From assembly GCA_027924585.1 (NCBI GenBank), contig BSBM01000036.1, positions 1,674,001-1,738,000 of the forward strand: 64,000 bases of DNA. Direction: 5' to 3'. The stretch comes from Larix kaempferi. Its lineage: Eukaryota; Streptophyta; Pinopsida; Pinales; Pinaceae. The position numbers and the translations under genes were made by a program. Position 1 is the stretch's first letter, and each line of letters starts with the position of its first letter. The notes beneath the pieces were generated by a model. It ran no database searches. It saw only the letters and a list, made by a program, of their open reading frames with translations, and had not been told where the DNA came from. Positions 22,182 to 36,000 of the stretch are shown here, in pieces.

Positions 22182-23045
22182 CGTGGCTCGAGGGTGAGCC
22201 ACAAGATTGTGTTGGGGGCCTATTGGCAGGAGGTTTGAACAAGTCAGCATCACAGCATCGTGGATGCTATGAAAGGCCAAAGATACCGCAGAAGGCGGAA
22301 ATTCAAGCGCAAATGATGATACTTTATGTAATTTTGGGTCTGTCGAACCGCAGTATGCGGGTTTTTGGGTCATTTGGACCACAATAGATAGTTTTTGGGT
22401 CATTTGCTTTGAAGTGTTGGTTGGGAAGTAGTTAGAAAGTGGACAAGCAATGTAAAGGTGCAAGCCTATACATAGACATAGATTTGTAAGTGTTGAATCA
22501 TCTTGGATCGTGTATCTTAGATCTCGAAGTATCTGTTAGATCTGTCTGTTGCGAAGTACGTTTGTTGAATCATATGTGAGATCTTCATCCAATGCTGAAG
22601 ACTGAATATTTTGTATCTGTGTTTTGTGGAATTAATATAATATGGCAGAGTTATTGATCAGAATCCCTGTGTTTTCTTGTTTATCTATGGTAATGCATGT
22701 CGCAATATGAATATATGAACGATGCAATGTTTCCTTGCTGCGGTTAATGCTTGTTGTTATATCTGTCACAATTATGATGTGTTCTGTTGAATGATGCCAT
22801 TAATGTGAATGATGCCTGAGCTAAATGCGTAGATCTAATTTTGAAATGTTGCAATAAGTTGAGTAACAGAGCCGCATCATCCTCCTTCATTCAGCGAAAA
22901 CATGGTTTCGTCGACTCTCCCTTGAACATCTCGGGTGAGACCTCATCTGCTCTGTAGGTGTTGCTGGACAGGGTAAAACCTGTCTGGGCCGGTGCTCAGG
23001 GAGATCACTGTGGTTTGGGTGTCGACAGCGCTGGGAACCCTTGTC
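22182..23045 (+). other. possible LTR-like segment after the coiled-coil pseudogene
   Basis: A G-rich run (TTGTGTTGGGGGCC, about 22207) is followed by AT-rich DNA with TATACATAGACATAG (22469) and then GGTGTCGACAGCGCTGGGAACCC near 23020, which could be an LTR end plus primer site. The word TTTTTGGGTCATTTG occurs twice (about 22361 and 22392). No second copy is present to prove an LTR. Confidence 0.3.
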
Positions 23046-25089
23046 AACTGGGGTTTGTGGTAACATACACCTCTGATAGAATATGGTTCATGTAATTAAA
23101 CATAGTATCCTCCAATGTGTTTGAAAAAAATACCTGTGAAAAATGTAAATCTTTTTGACTTGAAAATAGTAGCATCTTCATCAGATAAGATTGGAACCTG
23201 AAATGTCTGGTGCTGTGGAAATTCACCTGCTGAGAATGAACATTTTCAGCCATGAATTCATCATATTTAAGGCATGGTACCTAGTTGAACTCTACTCCTG
23301 GTATACAAAAACTTATTCTAAAAAGCAAACACAACTGAACTTCTATTACCACTGTGTCATTATCTAGCCCTAAAAACTGAGCAATTAAAGATAAGACCAA
23401 CTGATTATTGTCATTGAAAAAATTCATATCCAATGGGTAGGGGGTATCTTTGATTTCGAGGTCAGGCTTGAGGCAACTAGTTAGAAAAAATGTGTTTGGT
23501 TTCCAGGGAAGACTGAAGGTAATGACTGACTACAACCTCTTCGGTAAGATTTTCTTGTTCATGGGATTGCGACAGAGGTACTTCAAGGGAACTCCTAACA
23601 ACGACAGACTAAATAGGACAAATAATTTTGGACTTTGGGGAATTCATTATTACTTTCTCAGTCTGCAAGTAATTCATTACACACCAGAAAACAAACTCGG
23701 GAAACCCTATAATTTGCTCTAGGAAGAAATATATGAAAGAATATTGAAAAAATCTGTGTATATCTGTTCCTTCTTTATACAACCTATCCAATCTGGCCTA
23801 TAATTGACAATTTAACCACAAGGTCAAAAATATATTTATCCTTGTATTCTAGGGCATCATCTATCCTAGTTTGTTCGACATTTGAGGTTTCTCCCATCCG
23901 TTCCATTATATAAATAAGCAATCTAATTGGTTGCACAAGTTCTGAAACCTACTTAACACTGACAAGTTTCCAATTTGGCGTGCTCTATCACTTTCCTGTT
24001 CTACACATGTCCCGGACCTTCTGACATTGATGCTTCACGAGACAAATGTCTACCCTCATGTGGGTTTTTCCCCTTTTATAACTTCTGTAGGTGGTTTCGC
24101 ACGACGTTTGGGTAGTTTTCCTTAAAACTCTTTCAATTTTCGAAATGCCCATGTATCGACACGTGTACAACGGTTTTAAATTTTGTAACCTCTCATCTTT
24201 TTATTTTGCTGTGCATATCTACAGCGCAAAATGTTTTTGGGCCATTGATCCATTGATTTCCGATCAATATACTGTTAGACTTGATCACTCTTTAACTCTT
24301 CCAATTTTTTAACCCCTATGGAGCTTCGGCTATCTCCTTTGCTACTTTCCCAGCGAAAACTTATTTCATCCATTGATCTCTTTTGGTGTGATCCATACCA
24401 TTGGATCATCCTACACTTTACGACTATTCCTATGTTTTTTCCGAAAACCTTCTCCGCCGTCGGATCTTATTCCACCTTGATTTTCACCATTGATTCCATT
24501 GCTAACTCTTGATCCCTGACACTAGACCTCCAAACTAGTTTTCGCAAGGGTGATAAGTGGTTTCTCTAACCACCTTATTCACTTATGAAATGCTGAAGAA
24601 ATGACCCGTGGCAGACGGTTTATAATTTCGCAACCACCCAAGGTTTCATTTCTCCATGCATGTTTGCCATGTGAAATGGGTATGAACCATTGATCTCCCT
24701 TCGCTTGATCAACTAGTCGTTCATTTTGTCTCTTCTTTAACAACTCTCCAATAATCACTTTGGAGACCAATCCTTGCATTATACATCTCGTTTCTTCTCC
24801 AACAAAATTCCACCTCCGCCGTTGATCTTTTCTTCTGTAATCTAGACCTTTGATCTTTTGCATGATTTTTCAAAACCGCTCTACTATCCTTTTTAGCTCC
24901 TTCTTGACTCTAACTAATGGTCATGTGGATCATTTCGCTTAGGGACTAGGCATCTTCTCACCACACTTAGGAGATATCAAAAATAAATTTGTCCATTACC
25001 CATTTTTCATTAAAACTGTGTCAACATATGGGATGGTACTTGAACAATCGGGATGTTCTCGCCATTATCCAATGTTTGTATTGAGTGCG
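23046..25089. other. no recognisable gene
   Basis: Short open frames only. Between about 24240 and 24860 the word CCATTGATC or close variants (GCCGTTGATC, CCTTTGATC, CCATTGATT) appears roughly every 40-90 bp, perhaps an eroded repeat. Confidence 0.4.
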
Positions 25090-27000
25090 AAGGATGGGAA
25101 ATTGTGGACAATTTTGGGTAGCGTGACCCAGGACATCGCACAAAGAACAAGGTGAAGGTGCTAAATCTTAGGTAGGAGAAGGAGGATTCATGACTTTGTT
25201 CGTAGGTGTCGAGGCATTAGCCTTTGTAGCTTTTCCCCTAACCTTCTTGGGAGGAGGGGGATTGGAGTTAGAGGATGTTGCCGCAGACACACTATTAGGT
25301 GGATGATTGGCAGTGTCAATTGGTTGGACTAGTTGGAGTAGGACCCAGGGGTTCGGAGTGGGATTTGGTGTAGGTAAGTACTAGATAGGAATCCCTAATG
25401 TCAATCTCGGGAAGTTCATAGTTGACATTACAGGCATGCTCACAACTCCTGATGGTGGGAACAAGAAGGGGATCGTGTGTATCGGGGTGGCACCCACATG
25501 GCTGGGTATCAATGGTGGTTGAGGTTGGGGTGGCCATTGACGGTGTGGTTAGGGTGTCGGATGAGCATTGGACTGTGGTTCAGGGACCAATTTACATGAT
25601 TAAATGGTGCATAAATCCTATATTTCAACAGTTGAAGGAGGCAGGGGCAAGGCTGTAAACATGGTGGTCATGGGAGCCACACAATAAAGACCCAGACATG
25701 CGGTGGAAATCAATGGAATAGATGCACCAAGGGAATATTTTTAGACCATGGGGAGGACATTTTATGGAGTAGCGGGCCCGTTGGGGTAATAACAGGTAAG
25801 TTCGTCGAGTTTCACTACTATTTCCTCATGGGGGAACATCATGAGCCGGAATACATATTAGGAAATGACCTTCATCACTACATATAATTGCGTCATAGAA
25901 TAAGGTTGCATTCGAGTTGGGAATTAACAAATTCAATGTTGATCATGACAGTTTTGTCGGCTAGCTGGACATGGAAATTCGGGAAAAGGCCCTATGGTTG
26001 AGATGGATGACCATCATAAGCACATAGTGTCGTCGTGGAAGACTGCAACGGAGGTGACCTGAGCTTCTGCCACATGAATGTGTACATGACGCATGTAGAG
26101 GCGCCCTCATCGACTATCCATTGATGTATAACTAGGTTTTTGATTAAAACTGAGATCTAAAACACGATGGACAAAGGCATGCGGGGTTGGGACTGATACA
26201 AATCAAATTCCTTCAAACGTGAGTCAGAGGGGTCGATCGCACCTAAGTCAAACAACAATGCTTTTCTTTGCATTGGATAGTTCTTTAGAACTTCCAAGGC
26301 TGACATGGTGGTGGGGGATTGGGAAAAATCATCTACAATGTTATAGTTTGGGGCAGCGTGAGCATTGGGGTTGTTGGTAATGCGATGCAAAGGGAATTTG
26401 GGGGCTTTGGAGGCCCCGTCAATTGGTAGTGGGGAGAATCATAAATACTGGTCGACAGGGGTATACGTGACAACCTTATTCACGGGAAGGGTCTCAGTAA
26501 CAGTACCGTATTGATTATGGAAAGTATGGAGGTTTACTTCGAAAAAAGACACCATTAAAAGATGGTGTACTCTCGACTCGGGGACCTAAATAGAAGACAA
26601 AACGTAAGTAACCGGTGATTGTGTGGTGATGACCCCTTGTGTAGGTAAGGGGTTCTGCATCACCATGGGTTGTGTCGTTGGTTGTGGTGGGTTAGGTGGT
26701 TCTAGTGGAGCAGTAGTCCCCTGGCGTTGGTTATCTTCATTCCAAATCTATTTGGCTCTAGCTAAGTGGGGACAGTGGTGTGTGTATTGGCCATAAACAC
26801 CACATAAAGAACACAGGTGGTTTGTTCGTAACTAAGGGTTATTTCCTTCCTTGGCTTGCTAATTGGGGTTCTGATTGGTAGGAGTAGTGCCATTATTATG
26901 TGGAGGATTAGGATGTTGTCCACCCCCTCCCTGTCGTTGGTTGTTACCACGGTTTCTACCTCAGATCCTATTGGGTTGTCCTTGCTGGTTTTGTTGGAGT
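25090..27000 (-). pseudogene. Ty3/gypsy gag C-terminus and protease fragment
   Basis: Minus-strand remnant with many stops. From 5' to 3': Gln/Asn-rich basic tail, a zinc knuckle reading CSLCGVYGQYTHHC (the usual His replaced by Gln, near 26800), a proline/threonine linker, then NYNIVDDFSQSPTTMSALEV and ALLFDLGAIDPSDSRLKEFD (26390-26157). A protease reads WIVDEGASTCVM near 26110, and its distal part decays down to about 25660. Downstream text (25537-25316) is collinear linker. No RT is present: the fragment ends before it. At 27003 it abuts unrelated sequence beginning ACTGAGAGGGGGGGTGAAT. Confidence 0.75.
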
Positions 27001-27002
27001 CG

Positions 27003-27760
27003 ATTTAATACTGAGAGGGGGGGTGAATCAATATTAGTGAAGTTATAAAAAAAATTTACCCTCTTTAACAGATTAGTCTGAACTTAATCTTGATGTTTAG
27101 TTATGCATCCAATATAAACAAAATCATGTATCCATATATTCACCAAGACAAAGAACACATAACACATGAATTTTGACATGGAAACCCAATTGGGAGAAAA
27201 CCATGGAATTCTATTTTGTAATGAAAAGAATACATTCAAGGAAGCACCAAATTCCTGTATTTACCAGCACCAATTGGAAGGAGACATCGACCCCCTGATT
27301 TTGCAGGCATCGACCTGAAGGAAGCTCCAACTCCCTGTGTTTTTCCAGCACCAACTGGAAGGAGGCTACAACCTCGTTTCTCCTTGCCCCGTCCTGTCAT
27401 CCAGATATCCAATATGTGATTATGATTTACTGAACTTCCAACTCACGCACACTTCTGATCTTTTGATATTAGTTCTGTTGTGCGCTCACTTCGTATGCAT
27501 ACGATTCATTGTCATTGTGCTGCATACATCACTTGACTTCTCATTCTTCTCAATTCAACACTTCTGCTAATGTATCACTTCATGTATTGTGTTCTAAGTA
27601 ATTCTGCAGTTCGTGCCAAGATATGCTCTGTCGATCTGCTACTACACAACTCTACTCACCAACTGATATTGTGCTTTCAATTGATAGCTTGTTGCTCTGA
27701 GATAATGCACGAGTAATAGATGGAATTGCGCACTTACTGACGTGTCCGTTCTTGTAATGT
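27003..27760 (+). repeat. unclassified repeat with an internal duplication
   Basis: Begins TACTGAGAGGGGGGGTGAAT, a purine-rich word often seen at borders of plant LTR elements, and includes a ~55 bp segment present twice (27239-27295 and 27317-27372): GAAGCACCAAATTCCTG... and GAAGCTCCAACTCCCTG..., both ending in CAGCACCAA(T/C)TGGAAGGAG. No coding capacity. Confidence 0.4.
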
Positions 27761-29579
27761 CCCCAAACCTTAAACAATGTTAAGAGTGATAACATTAATT
27801 TAAGTTAAGCACAACCTATTGAGACTAAATAATAGAATTCAAAATTTCAAATAATCCAACTACACATTCTAAAGTCAAATTATTTGTTTAAAGTTGCGAT
27901 ATTTAATTAATTACTTAATTAAGATAATCACGACACTTAATTAAGTTAATTACGACACTAGACTAAATTAATTACCTAAGTTCATAATATCAAAAAAACA
28001 TTATTAAGGCATAATATTCATCATCCTTAGTGAGGATAGGGTCCTAAAATCCAATCATGCATTATAATTTACTGAAATCATAATTGTTAAGTAGTTGAGT
28101 ACTATTGTTATCAATTTTCCACAAACTAAGTTAATTTCTGTTGTCGTTATGTGTGTGTGTTATTATTGAGGCTGAAAATTAATAAAATAGAACATCAAGA
28201 CACATATGTATGCCATATCCTACAACCACACTGCAATCAAGCAAAACAAAAGGCATCGACTGCAATCACAGCCCACAAAATTAGCTTCCGATGGTTGTCC
28301 CCTACAACCATTCTTCACTAATAAATTTCAGATTGTATGGATGTCTCCTTCCAACCATAAATCAATGTTATATTCATATTACATTATTCAAACTCAGATA
28401 TGCAAATAGGATCAGATCCATGCACATAACATTTCCAATCTAACAACTAGTGCGCTCATCCTGGCACTGACAGAACTATTGGACCAAAACAGAGATATCT
28501 TGGTCATCCAGAAAGCTTTTGCGACGAAACGAAAGGTGATCCTTAATGGAAATGATGCTCCGGATGCAATGGAACAGGTCTCATGACTCAGAAATGAGAA
28601 TAAATGGGCTAAAAAGAACCTATGGTTGCGCCCCTCTCAATATCATCGAGCCAAAATTACAAATTTCTGATTAAAAGAAAGAAGAATAGAAGGAAGGTAA
28701 GGAGCCTAGAAACATATTATATGAAATTCATCCTTCCTACATATAGAACTTGGAATTCAATACATGAACATGCATACAACCAATTCAGCCACCATTGCAC
28801 ATATACCAAATAAAATATTGTAATAGAAACTAAACATAAGAGATATACTTATCTCAAAATAAGGGCAACTGGCTGCAACAAGACAACTTTCCTCCCAGCG
28901 ATAGACACAGTCAATCCTTCCTCACTTGAATAGGTCACCCGCGATATGATACCATGGATCTATAGGTAGAGGCACACTTAGCCTAGCAACTCTCAAAACT
29001 ACCTCTTCTGAGAACCACAATGCTTCCCACTACTACTTTCCTGTCCATCTCCACTGCCTATGGGAAGTGACTCCTCTCACCACCCATTTCCTGGATTCCT
29101 GTGCGAGAACCTGGAATAGTAGAGTGATATAATGGAAGCAAAGGGAAATGAATAGACTACCTCTAAGTCTCAAAACACTCTCAATAATAATAATATTCCC
29201 AACATGGTGAGATAGCACAAGACAAGTAATCCAAGGCTCAATATTAGCTTCAACAAGGAGAGAGTAAATGTATAAATAGCTTAAGGAGGGAAATTGGAAC
29301 CCAAGGTGGCCAACTAGAATGGTTTCAAGTGTGGTTGGGCTTCATCATGGAAGCATAACTCAAATTATTGGAGTGGTTGCCTAGTTAGGAGATTCCCTTT
29401 CTCATATTAGCACCATGAGGAAGACTTACCAAAAACCAAGGAGTGGAGACATGAAGAACACAAGGAGGCGCACTAATGCACATGGGGAGTTACAAAACAT
29501 GAAGTAGGGAGAATTTGGTGAGAGAGGGGATCCAACAGGGTCATAAATATCATGTAAGCAAAAAAATAGGGATGAATGG
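27761..29579. other. no recognisable gene; possible LTR terminus at 27761
   Basis: TGTAATGTCCCCAAACC at 27761 is a common start of plant gypsy LTRs, and TGTATAAATAG at 29267 could be a TATA box. The matching terminus was not found. The remainder is AT-rich with runs of TTAATTAA-like words (27900-27970). Confidence 0.3.
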
Positions 29580-29584
29580 AGGAG

Positions 29585-30472
29585 TGATCCGAAAATGACA
29601 GGATCTTTATAACCATTATTTGCATGTAAAATTTTAAATGCTTAAATCCATTGAAGAGGCTTAAATGAAAAAATTAAAGAGCACATTTGAAGCACATAAA
29701 ACACATAAAAGAGATGCAAACCATGAAATTAAAAGAGATGCCAACCATGAAATTTGTAGACAAGAACTGACAACAGAGTTCACCCTTCTTGGGATACGTC
29801 TTCGGGCCACTTCTAATGAGAAGGCTAATGTTATTTAGTATTCAAAGCTTACAAATATGAGTTTTTGGAAACACTTTTGTTTTCTATCAGTTATCACCAA
29901 AAACAGAAAGCACCAGTATGTTTGCATGAGGCCTCCTCTGGAACGCAAATCGTGAAACTCTGCCTACATAAAAGACAAAAATGTACGGATTCCACCTTAG
30001 GATCCGTTCCCATTAATGGCTGTATGAACCTTGGGAGTTGTACAGAAACCACCTCTGGAGCTGTGCAAAAACTACCTCGAACTCTGTGCCCACACCTTGT
30101 ACCGTCGTCTCGAAAACTATGCCAAAACATGATTTTTTATGGTGGTTTTTGGGCAGTTTGGGGAACAGGCCGGGAGGCCATGCACCCTTTTGGAGCCATG
30201 ATCTCCAAAGAAAAATTTGAAATAATATATGCCATATGCCATAACACACGGCACTGGTGGTGCGTTGGTTGAAATATTTGGAAATATGGGAGGAGGTCAC
30301 GAGTTCAAACCCGTGGACCTCTCCCCATAATACATTTTTGTTGGCATGTTGGCATATGGTTTTGGTTATATATTATGGTTTGATGTGTTGTGGCATATAA
30401 TATATGGTATGGTTATGTGGTACACCGTTGGTATAGTTCGAATACAATATAATATATATGGGGGCCTTGGTG
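29585..30472 (-). repeat. left LTR (3' LTR) of the outer element, first part
   Basis: Matches 48385-49367 base for base over long stretches from TGATCCGAAAATGACAGG on. It contains a local tandem duplication (AAAGAGATGC-AACCATGAAA twice near 29710-29750) absent from the right copy, and lacks ~100 bp present there around 48880-48990. It stops at the integration site of the chromodomain gypsy element. Confidence 0.9.
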
Positions 30473-30886
30473 TGTGAGGAACCTCCAACAATTAATTAAT
30501 GAAAATGCACGGTATATCATAAATAACATAACACATAATAAATTTATTGATCGTGGGCCACTTCGAGGGGGAAACCTTCTTTTAGAAAGCTCAATACAAA
30601 TAACTTCTCGATGCCTTCATTGGACTCAACACGTACTTATATACTAAGTCTATGCGCCAATACTATGGATCAATACCATGGAACATATAATACTACGGGA
30701 CGAATTACAAAGCATATGCGTCCAATACTAGGATCAATACCATGGAACAAATAATACTATGGGATAATACAAACTAAGGATCAATACCATGGAACATATA
30801 ATAATACGGGACAACTTACAAACCATATGCGCCCAACAAAAATATACTAACAAAGTAAAGAGAAGGGTTGACACAGGTTCCTAACA
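30473..30886 (-). repeat. left (3') LTR of the chromodomain gypsy element
   Basis: 414 bp, TGTGAGG...CCTAACA. Contains three ~55-60 bp tandem units around GGATCAATACCATGGAACA. The adjoining plus-strand sequence TCCACTCCCCCTTAG is the complement of the polypurine tract. Confidence 0.92.
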
Positions 30887-30923
30887 TCCACTCCCCCTTA
30901 GAAAAATATTTGTCCTCAAAGCT

Positions 30924-31935
30924 TTATATGTGGAAATTGATGCTGGATTTGAAGAGTGGTTCCCATGTAGCATCCTCTAGTTGCATTTTGTGCCACTTAA
31001 TTAATAACCCTGTGATAGGTTGAGAGAGAAGTTGGCGAGTGCCCCTATTGAGGATGGCCTCCGGCTCCAAAAGGATGGATCCTTCATTATCCAGTTCTGG
31101 TAAAATAGTTGGTCCTCTGATGTTGGTGCCAAGAAATTTCGTTAGACAAGAGACATGAAATACTGGATGAATGCAGGAAGAATGGGGAAGTTCCAATTTA
31201 TAAGCAACAGACCCAATATTTTGAAGAACCTTATAGGTCCCATAGAACTTTGGAGCGATCTTATGATGCCCTTTGAGTTTCAGGGAGGATTGCTTGGAAG
31301 GATGTAGACAAAGAAAATGATATCAACTGCTTGAAAAGTGCACTCAGAATGGTGTTGATCGGTTTGTTGTTGCATTCGAATTCTTTCCACATGAATATTG
31401 TCCTGCAAAATGCGAAGAATCTGATCGTGGGTTCAAAGAACCGAGTCAATTTCCTGAACTAGTGAATTGTTGAAGGTGCATGGAAGAAGAACTAGCGGTT
31501 CCTGACCATATATTGCTTCATATGGAGTCATTTTAGATGCAATATGGTACCACCAGAGACCTTCAATGAAATCCATAGAAATATCTGTCCAAATCTGTGT
31601 AGGGATGGGAAAGGATTCTAGCAATCCTGGAAGGAGTGTCGTTTCACCCTTGTTGTCCTGGAAAGTATCACATTCAACCACCATTTGTTGAATTGTCCTT
31701 TTCATTCCCTACCAAAATAAGTTACACTGTGCCCGCTCATATGTTTTTAGGAACCCATAGTTCCCTGCCGATGGAGAAGCATGGAGTTCATAGAATACAT
31801 AGCCCTATTGAACAGATTGCAACCAATTTGGAACATGCATAGAAAGAGATGAAATAGAAACTTGGTCATCAAATGTGCGAGAAAGAGCATTCGCCACCAG
31901 ATTGTCCTTACCCTTATTGTAAGTGATCTCATAGG
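30924..31935 (-). pseudogene. gypsy RNase H end, integrase (core deleted) and chromodomain
   Basis: Minus strand from the copia A border: YEITYNKGKDNLVANALSR (RNase H end), then a degenerate integrase zinc region and IWTDISMDFIEGL of the core start. The frame then jumps straight to WYHIASKMTPYEAIYGQEP, so ~150 residues including two catalytic acidic positions are missing. The GPY/F-type region (KFYGTYKVLQNIGSVAYKLE, near 31200) follows, and HPVFHVSCLTKFLG leads into a chromodomain with PITGLLIKWHKMQLEDATWE (30990-31100). Ends at a TAG just before the polypurine tract. The chromodomain places the element among plant chromoviruses. Confidence 0.88.
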
Positions 31936-32540
31936 TGTTGATGTATATGTAACTTTGGAATGTATTTCATCTATGTATTTTATATATATTTATTGTACCC
32001 TTATAATAGATGTGTTATTCCTCTATAAGGAAGTGTCATCATGTGGATTGACAAGTGTCGCAAGTGTGTGTACCTGCCGATGGGTTATTAGACCACCATG
32101 TGTGGGGTTGTCCCTAAAATATATATTATATTGTGGATGTATCTAGATAGACAAGTCGGCCCCATAAGGTCACTGGGAAAATAGGTTAAGTATAAATAGA
32201 GATCAGGAGATCTCTATTTGGATCATTTGGAAGGTCACACTTCTCTCACTCAGAAAGTGGCGCACTAGTGAGGAGGAGGATCATCTTCTCTAGGAGACTA
32301 TCTCAAGTGTATTTTGGTTGTACTTTGGTTGAGCCATTGCTCTCTCTATCTCTGAGGAAGTTGTGGGGTTTTTCACCTTAGGGTTTTCCCCACGGAAACT
32401 CTATGTCTCTTGTCTCTCATGCTTTTGATTCTTGTGATGCTTGTCATGCTTATTGTGATTCTTATGCATTGATATACTATATATGTTATTCTCTCAGTAA
32501 AGATCCAAGAGTACTGTGAATTAATGCTCAAATTTTAACA
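31936..32540 (+). repeat. 5' LTR of copia A
   Basis: 605 bp, TGTTGATGTATATG...AATTTTAACA, with a TATA-like AGTATAAATAGAG near 32187 and a CTATATAAGG-like word upstream. Directly followed by the tRNA-iMet primer site. Confidence 0.95.
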
Positions 32541-32552
32541 TGGTATCAGAGC
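32541..32552 (+). other. tRNA-iMet primer-binding site of copia A
   Basis: TGGTATCAGAGC directly abuts the 5' LTR, an exact match to the usual copia primer site. Confidence 0.95.
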
Positions 32553-33087
32553 TAACCTGAGAAGAAGACATTTTACAGTGACGGAAAATTGAGTTTCTCT
32601 CCACAGTTTTTGGAAAAGTAGTATAGTAGATTGACTCTACTCATAAAGGAGAATCTATCTGTCCAATAAGAATTCAATTCTAAGCATTTTCGGATTTGGC
32701 CCTAAAAATTAGGGTTTCCACAAAAATAGAAATTTCTGAAATCTGAAGACATAGCTGGAAGCTCCTTGCAAAAATCAAATTTTAGAGCTTTGGATCGAGA
32801 TTTGTGGCTGGCTCCTTTCAAACCCTAATTCAGGGCTCTCCCTAGTGAACCTAGGAGGACAAAAAGGCAAATCTGAAGGGTAAAGATTTGCTGATCTCAA
32901 ATTCTGAATACACCAGGTTGATCAACTCATCGAGGCGCATCTTTCTATCCTTTCAGAAAGTTGAAAATCACATTTTGAATTTTTAGGGTTTTTCTGACAA
33001 ACCCTAATCTAGGACCAGATCTAGTTTTCAGCATTTCAAGTGGTAAGACCTAAATATTTTCTATTTCCATTTGAAGTACTCTTTAAG

Positions 33088-36000
33088 ATGTCTCACCACA
33101 CCAAGCTTGAGGATAAGCTTGAAGGGGCTGATAACTTCTGAGCTTGGAAGTATAGGATTGGGTTAATCCTGGAAGAGAATGAGTTGGATTCATATATAAA
33201 AGAAGACATCCCTATCCCAGAGGATGAATAGGCTAAGGTTTTGCATAAGAAGAACTTGGTCAAGGAAAAGAGAATCATTGCTGATTCTATCAAAGACCAT
33301 CTCATACCCCATGTGTCTTCTCTAAAGACACCCAAGGCTATGTTTGACTCTTTGACCAAGCTATTTGAAGGAAAGAACATAAATCGGAAGATGACCCTAC
33401 GGAATCAATTGAAAGGGGTCAAGATGTCGAATGGAGAAACCATTCAATCCTATTTCCCCAAGGTATCTCAGATCAAGGAACAACTTGAAGCTGTAGATGA
33501 AATGGTGGAGAATGGTGAAATTGTTATGACTACTTTGAATGGCCTACCTAGGTCATTGGACTCTTTTATCCAGGGGATTTGTGCTATAAAGAAGTTAATC
33601 TCCTTCAACAGATTATGGGAGGAATGTTCTCAAGAAGAAGCAAGGCTTGTGGCAAGAGAAGAGAAGATGGGAAATGAAGATCAAGCTCTCACAGCTCACA
33701 CTAAGAAGGGAAAGTTCAAGAGGGAGCCATCCCATCACAAGAATAAATCTTCTCATCATTTTCACAAAGACAAGAAAGATCTAAGGTGTTTCACTTGTAA
33801 TGAGAAGGGTCACTTTGCTTCAGAATGTCCCAATAACAAAAGGAAAAAACACAACAACAAAAACTCCAGCAAGAAGAAGAAGGGTAACAAAAGAAGGTAC
33901 CATGCTCATGCTGCCGAAGATGATGAACCTCCAAAGAAGAAGGCTAGGGCAGAAAGTGATGATAGGAATGATGACTCATCAAGTGAAGAAGAGAATTTTC
34001 TAATATCTGCTCTCACAGGTACTATCTCCCATGGTTGTAATGATTGGTTAATTGATAGTGGGGCTTCCAAACACATGACTGGGTTTAAAGAATCCTTTGT
34101 AAATCTGTCTGAACATGAATCACCCCATAAAGTGAAACTTGGGGATGATTATCAATATCCAATCAAAGGAAGTGGTGAAGCCTCCTACAACCTAGATTCT
34201 GGAAAATCTTTGAAGATGAAAGAAGTCCTTTATGTAACTGGGCTCAAGAAGAACTTACTCTCCATCTTTGCATTGGATACAAAAGGTATGAGGGTTGCAT
34301 TTGTGGATGGCCAAGTCCTAATGTGGCCAAAGGGAAAGACCATAGATGATGCAGTTGTGATTGGAGAGCAAGAGGGAGGTTTGTATAAATTAAAAGGACA
34401 ACCTGAACATGCCATGGTGCATGAATCCATGGAGCCAAGTGAAATTTGGCATATAAGACTTGCTCATATGCACTATAGGGCACTTCCAATTGCAAGCAAG
34501 GCTGTAGAGGGTCTTCCTAAAATCAAGACCAAACATGAAGGTGTTTGCAAAGGATGTGCAAAAGGTAAGAATATTAAGAAGGCTTTCCCAAGTAGTGAAA
34601 GCAAGGCAAAAGATATCTTGGAAATCATCCACTCAGATGTATGTGGTCCTATGTCATCCAGTTCTCTAAGTGGGTATGTTTAGTATGTCTCATTTATTGA
34701 TGAATTCTCCAGGAAGACTTGGGTATACTTCTTGAAAAACAAATATGATGTGTTTGATAAGTTCAAGGAATTCAAAACCTTGATGGAGAATCAAACTGAC
34801 AAAAAGATCAAAACATTCAGATCCGACAATGGTGGAGAATTCACCTCAGGTGACTTCAAGAAGCTTTGCAGTGATTCAGGGATTAAGAGGGAGTTGACTG
34901 CTCCTTATAATCCTCAACATAATGGAGTTACATAAAGGAAGAATAGAACAATCATGGAAGCAACAAGGGCAATACTACATGACCAGGATCTACCTATGCA
35001 TCTATGGGCAGAAGCAGATAGAACAACTGTATATGTGCAGAATAGAACACCCCACAAGATATTGGACAACAAGACACTAGAAGAGGTCTTTTTTGGTAAG
35101 AAACCTGAAGTCAACCATCTCAAAATATTTAGTTGTCCAGTATACACTCATGTCCCAAAGGAAAAGAGGACCAAACTAGATCCTTCAGGAAATAAGGGTA
35201 TCTTTGTGGGGTACATTGAAAGCTCGAAGGCTTACAAAATATAATTTCCAGGGTTCAAGAAGATTGATGTCATCAGGGATGTAACATTTGATGAAAACTC
35301 AGCATTCATCAAATCAAGGAAGGCACTTATCGAAGTTTATGAAGAACCTAAGGAAAATAGATTTCAAGACACTACCATGACTGAAGCAATTCCATAAGTT
35401 GTTCGTGAGTTTGAAGATCCGCAAGAACCTGTAGATCCACCCCGTGAGGATAACTCTCACAAGAGGAAACCTGCATGGGCTAGAGAGCTCATTCAAGATG
35501 CAGAAAGATTTGGCATTCCAGAAGAAGAACACAGAGCAAAGAAGAGAACCAGATCACATACCAGCTATGTTGCTTTACTCTGTGACATTATGAACAAAGA
35601 ACCTTCCAGTTATGAAGAAGCAGCGGAAAAGAAAGAATGGAAGGATGCCATGGTTGAGGAATACCAATCAATAATGAAGAATGATGTTTGGGATGTTGTA
35701 CCAAGACCTAAAGAGAAGTCTGTTGTGACTTCCAAATGAATCTACAAAATCAAGCATGCTGCAGATGGCAGTGTAGAGAAATACAAAGCAGGATTCGTAG
35801 CTCGTGGTTTCGCTCAGAAAGAGGGAATAGATTATGAAGACAATTTTGCACTTGTAGCCAGGTATACTTCCATCAGAATAGTACTTGCCCTGGCTGCAGC
35901 AATGAGATGGAAAATACACCAGATGGATGTCAAGACTATTTTCTTGAATGGTGTAGTTGAAGATGAAGTATACGTGGAGCAGCCACTCGGTTTTGAAATA

